Source: Henriciella litoralis
GTDB taxonomy: Bacteria > Pseudomonadota > Alphaproteobacteria > Caulobacterales > Hyphomonadaceae
Assembly: GCF_002088935.1 (NCBI RefSeq)
Contig: NZ_NCSS01000004.1
Span: 372,001 to 436,000 of the forward strand
DNA length: 64,000 bases
Reading direction: 5' to 3'
Shown here: positions 18,232 through 27,690 of the stretch, in pieces
Numbering within the stretch: position 1 is the stretch's first letter
How the letters are laid out: each line of letters opens with the position of its first letter
Notes under the pieces: generated by a model
Database searches by the model: none
What the model was told of the DNA's origin: nothing
Seen by the model: only the letters and a program-made list of their open reading frames with translations
Program-made: the position numbers and the translations under genes

Positions 18232-18675
18232 TTAAGGGGCGTCGATCTCATTCTGCAGCTCTCCATCTTCCGGGTCGAACTGATCGAGGCGCTGCTCCGG
18301 GGTCAGTGGCCCCGGCGCCACATTCGGCCCGGCCGGGTCAGTCTCGCCAAGTCCATGCGCCTGGCCCCCCGGATCGCGGCTTGCCGGCTGACCGATCTGG
18401 TCCTTCAGCTTATCGCAGGGGACTTCGCGTGCCGGGACGATTTTCCCATCTTCGAAATAGGCGCGCTGAATACAGGTTTCGCCGCCGCCCCGGTCGATCA
18501 GGATGAGGACGACCCAGGCCAGCACAGCAAGGCCGGCGCCAGCTGCGAACAGGATTGTTATCGGCCAGGGCTTGCGCCCTTCTTCCAGTGCTTCCTGACG
18601 GGCGAGCCGCCAGATACCGAAAGCCAAAAAGGGCAGGCTGAACAGGACCAGCTCAAAAATTACTCTATAGGTCAT
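18232..18675 (-). CDS. Small membrane protein (probably DUF6111 family)
   Basis: A 147-residue protein with two N-terminal membrane helices (VIFELVLFSLPFLAFGIW and PITILFAAGAGLAVLAWVVLILI) and a Pro/Asp/Gln-rich soluble tail with two Cys (TCIQ, PCDKL). It sits between the Nudix and cca genes, where alphaproteobacteria usually carry a small membrane protein, which is why I suggest DUF6111; I could not verify this. Its ATG overlaps the Nudix stop by 4 bp and its stop touches the cca start. Function unknown. Confidence 0.72.
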   Translation of the reverse strand: MTYRVIFELVLFSLPFLAFGIWRLARQEALEEGRKPWPITILFAAGAGLAVLAWVVLILIDRGGGETCIQRAYFEDGKIVPAREVPCDKLKDQIGQPASRDPGGQAHGLGETDPAGPNVAPGPLTPEQRLDQFDPEDGELQNEIDAP

Positions 18676-19307
18676 GCAGCTTCCTCGCCCAGATCGTACA
18701 GGCGCTCATATAAAGCGCGTATGATCCCTGCCGTCACGCCCCAGATGCGGTGGCCCTGATATGGCATCTCGTAATAATAGCGCCGCTGCCCATTCCACTG
18801 AGCCGAGCGCTCATGATGGTTCTTCCCGTTCATGAGAAAAGAGAGCGGTGTCTCGAACACGCTCTCAACTTCTGTCGGGTCTGGCTTGGGCACAAAATCA
18901 TCCGGCAAAATTCCGATCACCGGCACGATCCGGAAGCCGGTGCCGGTGATATAGGGCGCACACCGCGCCACCAGCTCGACGCTATCTGGCTCCACGCCCA
19001 CTTCCTCATGCGCCTCGCGCAGCGCCGCTTCGACTTCATCGGCATCGACAGGGTCAACCTTGCCGCCCGGAAACGCGACCTGCCCGGCATGCGTCGGCAT
19101 CGTATCGGGGCGATGGGTCAGCAGCGTTGTCGGCCCTTCCGGTCTGCGAATAATCGACACAAGCACGGCTGCGCGGCGGATGCTCGCAATGCCATCGCTA
19201 TCAAGCAGCTCCACATCGCCGCCTTCAGACAGTTTTTCTGCGCCCTCAACGCTATCGAGCCGCAAACGAGCGCGCGCGAGAAAGTCTTCAAGGTCAACAA
19301 ATGCCAT
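18672..19307 (-). CDS. Nudix hydrolase, CoA pyrophosphatase-like
   Basis: A 211-residue Nudix protein. The box reads AFPGGKVDPVDADEVEAALR then EAHEEVGV, the slightly expanded form seen in NudL-type CoA diphosphatases, preceded by LTHRPDTMPTHAGQVAFPGG, which matches the UPF0035 CoA signature. It is expected to hydrolyse CoA or acyl-CoA to phosphopantetheine and 3',5'-ADP. The ATG at 19307 lies 4 bp after the DUF1285 stop; a much longer frame upstream runs back through that gene and is not credible. Confidence 0.88.
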   Translation of the reverse strand: MAFVDLEDFLARARLRLDSVEGAEKLSEGGDVELLDSDGIASIRRAAVLVSIIRRPEGPTTLLTHRPDTMPTHAGQVAFPGGKVDPVDADEVEAALREAHEEVGVEPDSVELVARCAPYITGTGFRIVPVIGILPDDFVPKPDPTEVESVFETPLSFLMNGKNHHERSAQWNGQRRYYYEMPYQGHRIWGVTAGIIRALYERLYDLGEEAA

Positions 19308-19311
19308 AGGT

Positions 19312-19917
19312 TCAGCCTTCTGCCGGTCCGATAGGGAAAAATTCCCCGTCTGACCAGACACCCAGCGTACGGCCCCCATCACTCGGGGTCTCAACCGCCA
19401 TGCCCGCAAGTTCATAAAATGCCGGGCGGGACAGCTTCGCCTCCAGCCGTCCGCGCACCAGCAAGTACGGCGATGGCTCCAGCGTGTCAGGGTCTGTCTC
19501 GATGCGGATCGGATGGTCTTTGCCCGCCACAACCACATCGCCGACATTCGTCACAAAGGCCAGCGACTGGGTTTCGCCTTCGCCTGCCCGGTCGACCCGC
19601 ACCGCCATGAACGGCGCGTCCTCAACATGAACCACGACTTTCTCATAAGGCGTGACCAGCCAGAAAGAACCATCCTCATCCTTGCGCAGGATGGTGGAAA
19701 ACAGCTTCACCAGCTTCTCGCGATTGATCCGCCCGCCCTCATGCCACCAGCTGCCATTGGCGCGGATTTCCATGTCGATGTCGGTGGACCGCTCCGGTTG
19801 CCAGCTGTCGACAGGCGGCAATTTGCGCGCCGATTTGTCCGGTGAGATCGCTTTCAACAGCTCTTCGAGGCTGATTGCAGTGTTTTCATTGGATTTCACG
19901 TCGCGCTTCGCCATCAT
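19312..19917 (-). CDS. DUF1285 protein
   Basis: A 201-residue soluble protein with the DUF1285 pattern: PPVDSWQPERSTDIDMEI, then WWHEGGRINREKLVKLFSTI, DGSFWLVTPYEKVVVHVEDA, and PYLLVRGRLEAKLSRPAFYEL. The family is widespread in alphaproteobacteria and is usually encoded next to a Nudix gene, as here; its biochemical role is not known. It is the first gene of the DUF1285-Nudix-DUF6111-cca operon, divergent from moxR across 109 bp. Met1 or Met2 may be the start. Confidence 0.85.
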   Translation of the reverse strand: MMAKRDVKSNENTAISLEELLKAISPDKSARKLPPVDSWQPERSTDIDMEIRANGSWWHEGGRINREKLVKLFSTILRKDEDGSFWLVTPYEKVVVHVEDAPFMAVRVDRAGEGETQSLAFVTNVGDVVVAGKDHPIRIETDPDTLEPSPYLLVRGRLEAKLSRPAFYELAGMAVETPSDGGRTLGVWSDGEFFPIGPAEG

Positions 19918-19983
19918 TTTGCCTAGGGTTCATATTCCATTGTTGAGCCACAATCAGCGGCGCCATCTTTGGCGTATAGACCC

Positions 19984-19997
19984 CAGACCTAGGTCTG
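19984..19997. promoter_or_regulatory. Perfect 14-bp palindrome in the DUF1285/moxR divergent region
   Basis: CAGACCTAGGTCTG is its own reverse complement and lies 29 bp before the moxR start codon, where an operator could sit. No regulator for it is identified. Confidence 0.35.
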
Positions 19998-20026
19998 TTG
20001 TACCCGGGAGTGAAGACGGAGACCTC

Positions 20027-21016
20027 ATGGCAGACGATAATAAGGCTTTGGTTGCAGATGCAGAAGCGGCCGGTGAAACGCTGGAAAAGGTAAAATCCGA
20101 GATCGCCAAGGCGGTGTTCGGACAGGACCGGGTGATTGAGCTCGCGCTATCCGCCATCCTCGCTGGCGGCCACGCCCTTCTGATCGGCGCGCCCGGCCTT
20201 GCCAAGACCAGACTGGTCGAAGCGATGGGAACGGCGCTTGGCCTCAACTCCGCGCGCATCCAGTTCACGCCAGACCTGATGCCATCTGACATTCTCGGCT
20301 CCGAAGTGCTGGACGAAAGCGCCAGTGGCGAGCGTAGCTTCCGCTTTATCAAGGGCCCGATCTTCACCCAGCTCCTGATGGCCGACGAGATCAACCGCGC
20401 CTCCCCGCGGACCCAGTCTGCCCTGCTGCAGGCCATGCAGGAGCGTCATGTCACCGTGGCCGGCGTGCGCCATGATCTGCCTGCCCCGTTCCATGTCCTC
20501 GCGACCCAGAACCCGATCGAGCAGGAAGGCACCTATCCACTACCCGAAGCCCAGCTTGACCGCTTCCTCCTAAAAATCGATGTGTCTTATCCAGACGTCG
20601 ATACTGAGCGCAAAATCCTGATCGAGACCACCGGTGTTGATGATGCCACCGTCGAGGCCGCCATCACCGACGCGCAATTGCAGAAACTCCAGGCGCTCGT
20701 GCGCCAGATGCCGGTCGGCGAGAAAGTCCTCGCCGCCATTCTGGCCGTCGTGCGCGAAGCCCGCCCTGAACAGACCGGCGATGATCGCGTGAAACGCTTT
20801 GTCGACTGGGGCCCTAGCCCGCGTGCTGGTCAGGCCCTGATGCTTGCCTGCCGGTCCCGCGCTTTGCTGCGTGGCCGCCTCGCGCCATCGCTCGAAGATG
20901 TCGAAGCGCTGGCAGAACCGTGCCTCAGCCACCGTATGGCGATGCGCTATGACCCGACCGGACAGGCCCCGCGCCTGAGTGACCTTATCGGCGATCTGGC
21001 GAGGGCCTCTGCCTGA
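20027..21016 (+). CDS. MoxR family AAA+ ATPase
   Basis: A 329-residue AAA+ chaperone-like ATPase. Walker A is GAPGLAKT (residues 54-61, the MoxR variant), Walker B is [10 protein letters not shown], followed by the sensor segment [22 protein letters not shown] that marks the family. MoxR proteins act with VWA-domain partners in maturation of envelope complexes. It opens a five-gene operon with a lipoprotein, DUF58, DUF4159 and a VWA-like membrane protein. The start at 20027 gives the standard N-terminus; longer frames run into the divergent gene. Confidence 0.92.
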   Translation: MADDNKALVADAEAAGETLEKVKSEIAKAVFGQDRVIELALSAILAGGHALLIGAPGLAKTRLVEAMGTALGLNSARIQFTPDLMPSDILGSEVLDESASGERSFRFIKGPIFTQLLMADEINRASPRTQSALLQAMQERHVTVAGVRHDLPAPFHVLATQNPIEQEGTYPLPEAQLDRFLLKIDVSYPDVDTERKILIETTGVDDATVEAAITDAQLQKLQALVRQMPVGEKVLAAILAVVREARPEQTGDDRVKRFVDWGPSPRAGQALMLACRSRALLRGRLAPSLEDVEALAEPCLSHRMAMRYDPTGQAPRLSDLIGDLARASA

Positions 21017-21017
21017 T

Positions 21018-21470
21018 ATGCGCGACGTTGGCCTCCCGCACCGTTTGCTGGCCACTGGCCTGCTTGCCGCAATGCTGGCTGTGTCAGCCTGCACCGGCAA
21101 GGCAACGGCAAAGCCCTCTACCGAGCAGCTAACCGAGTGCTACCGCTCCATTCAGATCGCCAATTTGCGGGTGCGTTATAGTGAGGAGCTGAGCGCCTCT
21201 GAAATTCGCACGGCCCAGAACGAACTGAAAGACGCCTCCACCAAAGTCCTGCAGGCCTGGGCGAGGCGTGAAGGCGTCGAATTGAAGCTCACCGATGACT
21301 TCACAGAAGAGAGCCCGCGCGCGCAGGCCTTTCTGGACGGCGTAAACATTGAAGCCGGCATCAATCAGCAGGATCTGATGGACACCATTGCCGAAGCCTC
21401 GGCCGATCCATCCGCGTGGCGCAGCTATTACGACGCCGCACTCGACTGCACCGAAGAGGTCGCGAAATGA
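21018..21470 (+). CDS. Small lipoprotein inside the MoxR operon
   Basis: A 150-residue protein with a lipoprotein signal (HRLLATGLLAAMLAVSAC; Cys at the cleavage site). The mature part is predicted helical and contains two further Cys (ECYRS, LDCTEE). I recognise no family. It begins 1 bp after the moxR stop and its stop overlaps the DUF58 start as ATGA, so translation is coupled with both neighbours, which suggests it belongs functionally to the MoxR system as a membrane-anchored partner. Confidence 0.72.
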   Translation: MRDVGLPHRLLATGLLAAMLAVSACTGKATAKPSTEQLTECYRSIQIANLRVRYSEELSASEIRTAQNELKDASTKVLQAWARREGVELKLTDDFTEESPRAQAFLDGVNIEAGINQQDLMDTIAEASADPSAWRSYYDAALDCTEEVAK

Positions 21471-22333
21471 TGGACCTGTCGGCCCTGCGCGCCGAAGCCG
21501 AAGTCATTGCTCGGGCCCTGCCGGGGCTCAGCCTCAAGGCACGCGCCGCCGATGCCGCCCATCTCGGCGCGGCTGGCCGCAAGCGCGCCGGCACCGGCGA
21601 ACAGTTCTGGCAATACCGCCACTATGCCGAGGAAGACGCGGCCCAGCGCGTCGACTGGCGCCGGTCTGCCCGCGGCGATGATCTCTATGTCCGCGAAACA
21701 GAGCTTGAGACCGCCCGTACCATCCTTTTCTGGTGTGACCGCCATGAAGGCTTTGACTGGGCCGGACAAGCCGGACGCCTCACCAAGGCCGATGCTGCAC
21801 GCATCATGATGCTGGCCGCTGGCCTGTTGCTCGCAAAATCAGGCGAGCGCGTCGGCGTCCTCGGCAGTGGCCGCTCGGCCGGGTTCGGCAAAGCCTCCGG
21901 GGACCGCCTCGGCGAAGACCTTCTCACCCGCCAGGCCTTGAGCTTTCCGCCGCCACCAAAATCGCAGGCCATTTTCGTGGTCGCGAGTGACTTCTATGAT
22001 CCGGTTGATGTCTGGCGCGAACGGCTGGCCGGTATTGCGACCCGCTCAAAGGAAGGCGTACTTCTGTCGGTCTCAGACCCCATAGAAGAAGAATTTCCGT
22101 GGCGGGGCCGGGTGAAGTTTTCCCGTCCGGGCGCCCAGCTCTTCCGCATCTTCGGCCGCGCCGAAAGCATCCGCGAGACCTATCTTGAACGCTACGCCGC
22201 CCACATCGCGCGCATCGAAGACCTCGCCGCGAGCTTTGGCTGGCAGTTCGTGCGCCACTCCACCGGCACACCGCTCCAGCACGGCGCCGCAGCCCTCAAA
22301 CGCGCCCTAGAGACGTTCGGGGCCCGGCTATGA
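21467..22333 (+). CDS. DUF58 protein of the MoxR operon
   Basis: A 288-residue protein with the DUF58 hallmark YRHYAEEDAAQRVDWRRSAR near residue 48, which precedes a degenerate VWA-like fold (ILFWCDRHEGF, VGVLGSGRSAGF, AIFVVASDFYDP). DUF58 proteins are the usual partners of MoxR ATPases. The start overlaps the preceding stop by ATGA, and its stop overlaps the next start. Its exact client is unknown. Confidence 0.88.
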   Translation: MMDLSALRAEAEVIARALPGLSLKARAADAAHLGAAGRKRAGTGEQFWQYRHYAEEDAAQRVDWRRSARGDDLYVRETELETARTILFWCDRHEGFDWAGQAGRLTKADAARIMMLAAGLLLAKSGERVGVLGSGRSAGFGKASGDRLGEDLLTRQALSFPPPPKSQAIFVVASDFYDPVDVWRERLAGIATRSKEGVLLSVSDPIEEEFPWRGRVKFSRPGAQLFRIFGRAESIRETYLERYAAHIARIEDLAASFGWQFVRHSTGTPLQHGAAALKRALETFGARL

Positions 22334-25209
22334 TGCTGGGGCCGTTCCTCTTTGGCGCGCCGCTGGCGTTGCTTGGCCTTGTCGCACTGCCGGTGATCTG
22401 GATCATCCTGCGCGCAACCCCGCCCGCACCCAAGGACGTCGCCCTGCCCTCACTTCGCGTGCTGGATGATGTCACACCACAAGACGAAACACCGGCCCGC
22501 ACGCCTTGGTGGATCCTGCTCCTTCGCATGCTGGCCGCCGCCGCGGCGATCATCGGCCTGTCGCAGCCGATCTACGCTCCCGGCGCAAGCCCATCCGGTG
22601 AAGCCAGCGGTCCTGTCCTGATCGTGCTTGATGATGGCTGGGTCAGCGCCCCGCGCTGGAGCGAGATGCGCGCCGCCGCCAGCGCCGCCCTCGACGGTGA
22701 GGCCCGCGATACCGCCGCGCACCTCTTGCTCACCGCCCCGCGCTCCCTCGATCCTGACCCGTCCGAAGCCTTTGCGCGCACGGAACTCTCCTCCCGCGTC
22801 AATTCGCTCGACCCGCTCCCATGGGGCGTCGACCGCGCCGACGCGCTGGAGCGCCTCGAAGCGTCTGGCTTCACACCCGGCCGCATCTTCTATGTGACAG
22901 ACGGCACTGACAGCGAGACCGCGACCGAATTTGCCGAAAGCCTCGCCGCCATCGCCCCGCTCAGCGTTTATGCTGCCCCGCCCCGCGGCCCCTTCGCCAT
23001 TACAGGCCTCGCCTCAGATGCAGACGGCGTGAATGTGCGCCTTCGCCGCGTGAACACGGGCGACGCCTCCGACGTCTACGTCTCCGCCCTGACACTTGAT
23101 GGCGCAGCGCTCGCAACCGGCACGGCCTCATTTGAAGCGGGCTCTGCCGAAGGCATGGCGCGGTTTGACATTCCAGCAGCCGCCCTCGCCCGTGTCTCGC
23201 GCTTCGCGATCACCGGGATCGAAGGCGCAGGCAGCGTCTGGCTCTGGGATTCCAGCGCCCGCTCGCGCCGCGTCGGTCTGGTTTCCGGCGATTCTACCGC
23301 GCAGCCCCTGCTCGCCGACACCCACTATGTCCGCAAGGCGCTTGAGCCTTTCGCGACGATTTCCGAAGGCTCCATCGAAGACCTGATCGCCGCAGACCCT
23401 GACGCCATCATCATGACGGATATCGGCCAGCTCGCGCCAGAGCTTGAAACCCGTGTCGCCGCCTGGGTCGAAAGTGGCGGCGCCCTCATCCGTTTCGCAG
23501 GCCCGCGCATGGCCGCGCAAGCCGACAGCCTCGTGCCGACACCGCTACGCCGCTCCTCCCGCGCCATTGGCGGCGCCCTCACATGGGAAGAACCGCAATC
23601 CATCGGCAGCTTCCCGGATGCCTCACCCTTCGCTGGCCTTTCAGCCTCAGAAGACCTCAAAGTCCGCCAGCAAGTGCTCGCCCGCCCTGCGCCAGAGCTG
23701 GTCAACCGCACATGGGCGCGCCTGAAAGATGGCTCACCCCTCGTCACCGCCGCGCCGCGCGGTCAGGGCATGCTGATCCTCTTCCACGTCACCGCCGGGC
23801 CGGACTGGTCAGACCTGCCCTATTCCGGCACCTTCGTTGAAATGCTCCGCCGCGCGATTGCCGCCGGCCGCGGCGAAACCGTCGCTGATGGCGAAGGCAC
23901 CTATGCCCCGGACATCGTCCTCAACGGTTATGGCCGTCTCGTCAGCCCCGACTCCAGTGCAAGCCCGGTCAGCGCGAGTGAGTTTGCCGACATCGTCCCA
24001 TCCGAAGCCCATCCCCCCGGCCTCTATCGCGGCCCGGCCGGCACACGCGCGATCAACGCCGCCCATGCTGCTACACCAGACCTGATGACCAGCTGGCCTG
24101 CCGGCACCGAACTGCTCGGCGATGCCGAAGCCAAAACCAACAAGCTCGGTGGCCCACTGCTAGGCCTTGCCGCTCTGCTCATCGCCATCGACCTTCTGGT
24201 CGCGCTCTTCATTGCAGGCCGCTTCCCCCACTTTGGAACGCGCACACGCACAGCCGCCAGCGCGCTTGTCATCGGCCTGTTCGTTGTCGCAACCCCGCAA
24301 GGCGCGGACGCGCAGCAACGCCAGATCCGGCCAGACCCGTACAGCTATGGCGTCTCGCCCAGCTATGGATCGCGGGTGAACGTCACGGGTGAGCTCGACA
24401 AGGCCACAGAGGCCGCCCTCGACATGCGCCTGGCCTATATCGAGACGGGCGACGCCGCCGCGGACCGCATCACCCGCGCCGGGCTCGACGGCCTCGCCCT
24501 CATCCTGTTCCGCCGTACCTCCGTTGAGCCTGCCGAAACGCATGCAGTAGACCCTGAAACAGATGCGCTGGACGTCTACCCCGTCATCTTCCTCTCTCTG
24601 CCTGAAAACGCGACCCCGCTCAGTTCGCTCGCAGTCGAGCGGCTGAACGCATATCTGCGCAATGGCGGCGCGCTCTTCATTGACACGCGCAAGGGCGATG
24701 CGGTCGGGGCCAATAGCTTCGATGATCTGGAACGCGTCCTGCCCGGCCTCGATACGCCGCCGCTCCAGCCTGTGCCGAATGACCATGTGATGACGCGCAG
24801 CTTCTACCTGCTCGACGGCTTTCCCGGCCGCTATTCAAACCGCAGGCTCTGGATTGAATCCTCCGGCATTGGCGATCAGGCCGACCGGCGCGGCGATGGC
24901 GTTTCTCACCTGATTATCGGCGATGCCGACTATCTCGCCGCCTGGGCCATCGATGAGCGCGGGCGCCCCTTGCTCAGCGTCGATGGCGGCGACCAGCAGC
25001 GCGAAATGGCCCGCCGCTTCGGCATCAATCTCATCATGTACGTCCTCACCGGCAATTATAAGGAAGACCAGGTCCACATCCCGGCCCTTCTGGAACGCCT
25101 CGGTGAAGGCGGCGAGGATGAGGGCCTCCCGATGGGCGAAGAAGGCGCGCCGAACGACCAGATTGACCTTGAAGACATCCTCCGCCGCCGTGGGGAGCCA
25201 CCACAATGA
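22330..25209 (+). CDS. BatA-like N-terminus plus DUF4159 membrane protein
   Basis: A 959-residue protein. Residues 1-85 form the BatA-type double membrane anchor (GPFLFGAPLALLGLVALPVI and WWILLLRMLAAAAAIIGL), a long periplasm- or cytoplasm-facing region follows, then a further membrane segment near 610-650, and a DUF4159 domain in the last 270 residues (PVIFLSLPENATPLSS, NAYLRNGGALFIDTRKGD, YLLDGFPGRYSN). DUF4159 has a glutamine-amidotransferase-like fold without known activity. It is translationally coupled to both neighbours. Role in envelope stress or complex assembly is inferred from MoxR context. Confidence 0.85.
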   Translation: MMLGPFLFGAPLALLGLVALPVIWIILRATPPAPKDVALPSLRVLDDVTPQDETPARTPWWILLLRMLAAAAAIIGLSQPIYAPGASPSGEASGPVLIVLDDGWVSAPRWSEMRAAASAALDGEARDTAAHLLLTAPRSLDPDPSEAFARTELSSRVNSLDPLPWGVDRADALERLEASGFTPGRIFYVTDGTDSETATEFAESLAAIAPLSVYAAPPRGPFAITGLASDADGVNVRLRRVNTGDASDVYVSALTLDGAALATGTASFEAGSAEGMARFDIPAAALARVSRFAITGIEGAGSVWLWDSSARSRRVGLVSGDSTAQPLLADTHYVRKALEPFATISEGSIEDLIAADPDAIIMTDIGQLAPELETRVAAWVESGGALIRFAGPRMAAQADSLVPTPLRRSSRAIGGALTWEEPQSIGSFPDASPFAGLSASEDLKVRQQVLARPAPELVNRTWARLKDGSPLVTAAPRGQGMLILFHVTAGPDWSDLPYSGTFVEMLRRAIAAGRGETVADGEGTYAPDIVLNGYGRLVSPDSSASPVSASEFADIVPSEAHPPGLYRGPAGTRAINAAHAATPDLMTSWPAGTELLGDAEAKTNKLGGPLLGLAALLIAIDLLVALFIAGRFPHFGTRTRTAASALVIGLFVVATPQGADAQQRQIRPDPYSYGVSPSYGSRVNVTGELDKATEAALDMRLAYIETGDAAADRITRAGLDGLALILFRRTSVEPAETHAVDPETDALDVYPVIFLSLPENATPLSSLAVERLNAYLRNGGALFIDTRKGDAVGANSFDDLERVLPGLDTPPLQPVPNDHVMTRSFYLLDGFPGRYSNRRLWIESSGIGDQADRRGDGVSHLIIGDADYLAAWAIDERGRPLLSVDGGDQQREMARRFGINLIMYVLTGNYKEDQVHIPALLERLGEGGEDEGLPMGEEGAPNDQIDLEDILRRRGEPPQ

Positions 25210-27245
25210 CCGAAGCAGGCCGCATAAGTCTTGACCCGCTGCTCGGCTGGCCCGTCCTCTGGGCCCTGCTGGCCGTCTGCCTGCTGGCCTTTGCCGCCTA
25301 TGTGCGCTGGCGTGGCCGCGCCTGGCTCACCCGCGCCGCGGCGCTGACCGTACTCGCCGCCGCCCTCGCCAACCCGGCCTATGTCCGCGAGGAACGCGAA
25401 CCTCTGCCATCCGTCGCGGCCGTCGTCGTCGACCGCTCCGAAAGCATGAGCTTTGGCCAGCGCACAGACATCGCCGACGCCGCCCTCGCCGAAGTCCGCG
25501 CCACAATCGAGGCTGACCCATCGCTTGAACTTCGCCTCATCGAGACCGATTCCAGCGCCGACGGCACCAATCTCGTCGCCTCCCTTGAAGGGCTGATGTC
25601 GGATGTCCCGCGTGACCGCGTCGCCGGCGCCATCATGATCACCGACGGGCAGGTCCATGACGTGCCCGAAGACCTTGGCCGCCTCGCAGAGCTTGGCTCC
25701 ATCCACTCAATCATCACCGGTGACCCTGATAGCGGCGATCGCCGCATCTCCCTCGTCCAGTCGCCCGATTTCGGCATTGTCGGTGAGGAAGCGCAATTCA
25801 TCGTCCGCGTGGATGACCCGGTCGCCGAGAGCGCCAGCGTCTCTGTCTCGATCAATGGCGGCACGCCCGAACGCATCACCGTGCAGACCGGCGTCGACAC
25901 CCCGCTCCCCATCGAGATTGAGCGTCGCGGTGATAATATCGTCGTCGTCGAAACCCCCGAGGGTGAGCAGGAGCTCACCATGGCGAACAACCGCACCGCC
26001 GCCACCCTGTCAGGCGTGCGAGACCGCCTGCGCGTCCTCCTCATCACCGGTAAGCCCAATGCTGCCGGCCGGGTCTGGCGTGACCTTCTGAAATCAGACC
26101 CGTCGGTGGACCTTGTCCACTTCACCATCCTGCGCCCGCCCTTCAAACAGGACGTGACCCCGCTGGAAGAGATGGCGCTGATCGCCTTCCCCACCGAAGA
26201 GCTCTTCGAAGGCAAGCTCGATGAGTTCGACCTCATCATCTTCGACCAGTATGAGCGCCGCACCGTCATCACCATGTCCTATCTCGGCAATATGGCGCGC
26301 TATGTCGCCGATGGCGGCGCGCTGCTGATTGCCGCCGGGGAGGACTTTGCCGGCCCCGCCTCGCTCGCCAACACGCCGCTGGCGGGCGTCCTGCCGGCCC
26401 TGCCCACGGGCGCCATTGAGGTCGGCGAATTCAAACCCGAGCTTTCCGATACCGGGCGCCGCCACACCATCACCCAGACCCTCGACGGAGATAGCTGGGG
26501 CAGCTGGGTGCGCTATGTCGGCGCCACGGCCGAAGCAGGCGACGTCCTGATGACGGCCCGCAACGGTGACCCGCTCCTTATCGTTGACCGGGTCGGCGAA
26601 GGCCGCGTCGCGCAGATCATGTCCGGCCAGATCTGGCTTTGGGCGCGCGGCTATGATGGCGGCGGCCCGTTCGCAGAGCTTATCCGCCGCATGGTCCACT
26701 GGCTGATGAAAGAGCCAGAGCTTGAAGAGCGCCAGCTTCGCCTTGAAGCTCAGGGCGACACGGTCCGCGCCACACTGCGCACCCTCTCCAACAATGCCCC
26801 GCCGCTGACCATCGAAACCCCTGACGGCCAGACCATGGAGCCGCGCTGGCAGGCCGTCGGCCCCGGCGAGTTCGCCGCCGAAGCCCCGATTGACCGGCTC
26901 GGCCTTTTCCGCGCGCGCTCGGGCGGGCTTGAAGCGGTGACCCTAAACGGCCCCGCCAATCCAAAGGAATACGCCGCCCTCGAAGCGACACCGGACGTGC
27001 TCAGACCTGTCGCGACACGTACAGGCGGCGGCGTCTTCACCATGGACCGCCCGGGTGACTTCGCCCCCGACATCCGCCGCGTCGCCCGAAACGCCAATGC
27101 CGAAGGCTCAGACTGGCTGGGCCTCCGCGAACGCGGCGCCTATGCCGTGCGCAGCTCGACCAGCCTCCCCCTCCTGCCCGGCCTCCTCGGCGCAGGCCTC
27201 ATCATCCTCTTCCTGCTGCTCGCCTGGAGACGCGAGGGGCGGTAG
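25206..27245 (+). CDS. VWA/glutamine amidotransferase-like membrane protein, end of MoxR operon
   Basis: A 679-residue protein with two N-terminal membrane helices, a VWA-like segment (VAAVVVDRSESMSFGQRTDI, a MIDAS-like DxSxS), a central beta-rich part, an amidotransferase-like part (YVADGGALLIAAGEDFAGPA), and a C-terminal membrane helix (LLPGLLGAGLIILFLLLAW). It is the last gene of the MoxR operon. The high GC content and codon use end with it; the downstream repeat/RT region is clearly richer in A and T. Confidence 0.83.
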   Translation: MTEAGRISLDPLLGWPVLWALLAVCLLAFAAYVRWRGRAWLTRAAALTVLAAALANPAYVREEREPLPSVAAVVVDRSESMSFGQRTDIADAALAEVRATIEADPSLELRLIETDSSADGTNLVASLEGLMSDVPRDRVAGAIMITDGQVHDVPEDLGRLAELGSIHSIITGDPDSGDRRISLVQSPDFGIVGEEAQFIVRVDDPVAESASVSVSINGGTPERITVQTGVDTPLPIEIERRGDNIVVVETPEGEQELTMANNRTAATLSGVRDRLRVLLITGKPNAAGRVWRDLLKSDPSVDLVHFTILRPPFKQDVTPLEEMALIAFPTEELFEGKLDEFDLIIFDQYERRTVITMSYLGNMARYVADGGALLIAAGEDFAGPASLANTPLAGVLPALPTGAIEVGEFKPELSDTGRRHTITQTLDGDSWGSWVRYVGATAEAGDVLMTARNGDPLLIVDRVGEGRVAQIMSGQIWLWARGYDGGGPFAELIRRMVHWLMKEPELEERQLRLEAQGDTVRATLRTLSNNAPPLTIETPDGQTMEPRWQAVGPGEFAAEAPIDRLGLFRARSGGLEAVTLNGPANPKEYAALEATPDVLRPVATRTGGGVFTMDRPGDFAPDIRRVARNANAEGSDWLGLRERGAYAVRSSTSLPLLPGLLGAGLIILFLLLAWRREGR

Positions 27246-27335
27246 GGCTCTTCAATTCTGTACTCACTCTCAAGTGGAGCACGATGTTGTAGATTACGTC
27301 TTGAACCACTCTATCTGATCACCATCTGTCCAAGG

Positions 27336-27466
27336 TCCATTATCGTCCTGGCACTGACCGCTGCGCATGAGCAATCGGCAAGGCGCAAGGGCCAAGGCGG
27401 TATCATCGAAGTTGCTTCGGCGGCTGAGTTGTCTGTTGTCACGACAAGATCGTGCGCAGTGGATGG
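27336..27466 (+). repeat. 131-bp direct repeat, copy 1
   Basis: This stretch begins TCCATTATCGTCCTGGCACT and ends GTGCGCAGTGGATGG. It is identical base for base to 27691-27821. The flanks resemble each other only loosely just upstream (ACCATC...TGTCC) and diverge at once downstream. Its start is 91 bp after the stop of the MoxR operon. It keeps an open frame for SIIVLALTAAHEQSARRKGQ. Confidence 0.97.
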
Positions 27467-27690
27467 ACCGGACCTGACCGTTGTTCATGAAGCTGTGAGT
27501 ACACTACCCCAAGGTGGCCTTTCGGCAGCTGATAGACAAATTTGCAGGCGGGCCGGGCCGGGCGGCAAAGCGCTTGACTTTGACAAAAACCTGTTAGGTT
27601 GGAGACTGAGGAAATGCGCATTCGAGCCCACAAAAACTGACCCTTCGGGGTTGGATATCCGGCAAGGTGACCATCATCTTGTCCGCGGCA
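27467..27690 (+). ncRNA. Candidate structured RNA between the two direct repeats
   Basis: These 224 bp hold no convincing gene. CTGACCC-TTCG-GGGTTGG (27637-27654) can form a 7-bp stem (two G-U pairs) capped by a C(UUCG)G tetraloop. GGAGACTGAGG at 27601-27611 recurs at 27865-27875 as the leader of the reverse transcriptase. A TTGACTTTGACA stretch at 27574-27585 could be a -35 region, but no clear -10 follows. A non-coding RNA serving the adjacent RT is a hypothesis; no RNA family is recognised. Confidence 0.35.

Noticed and set aside
17494..18759. Long + strand frame opposite cca and its neighbour
   Set aside because: Shadow of cca, which has all nucleotidyltransferase motifs on the minus strand.
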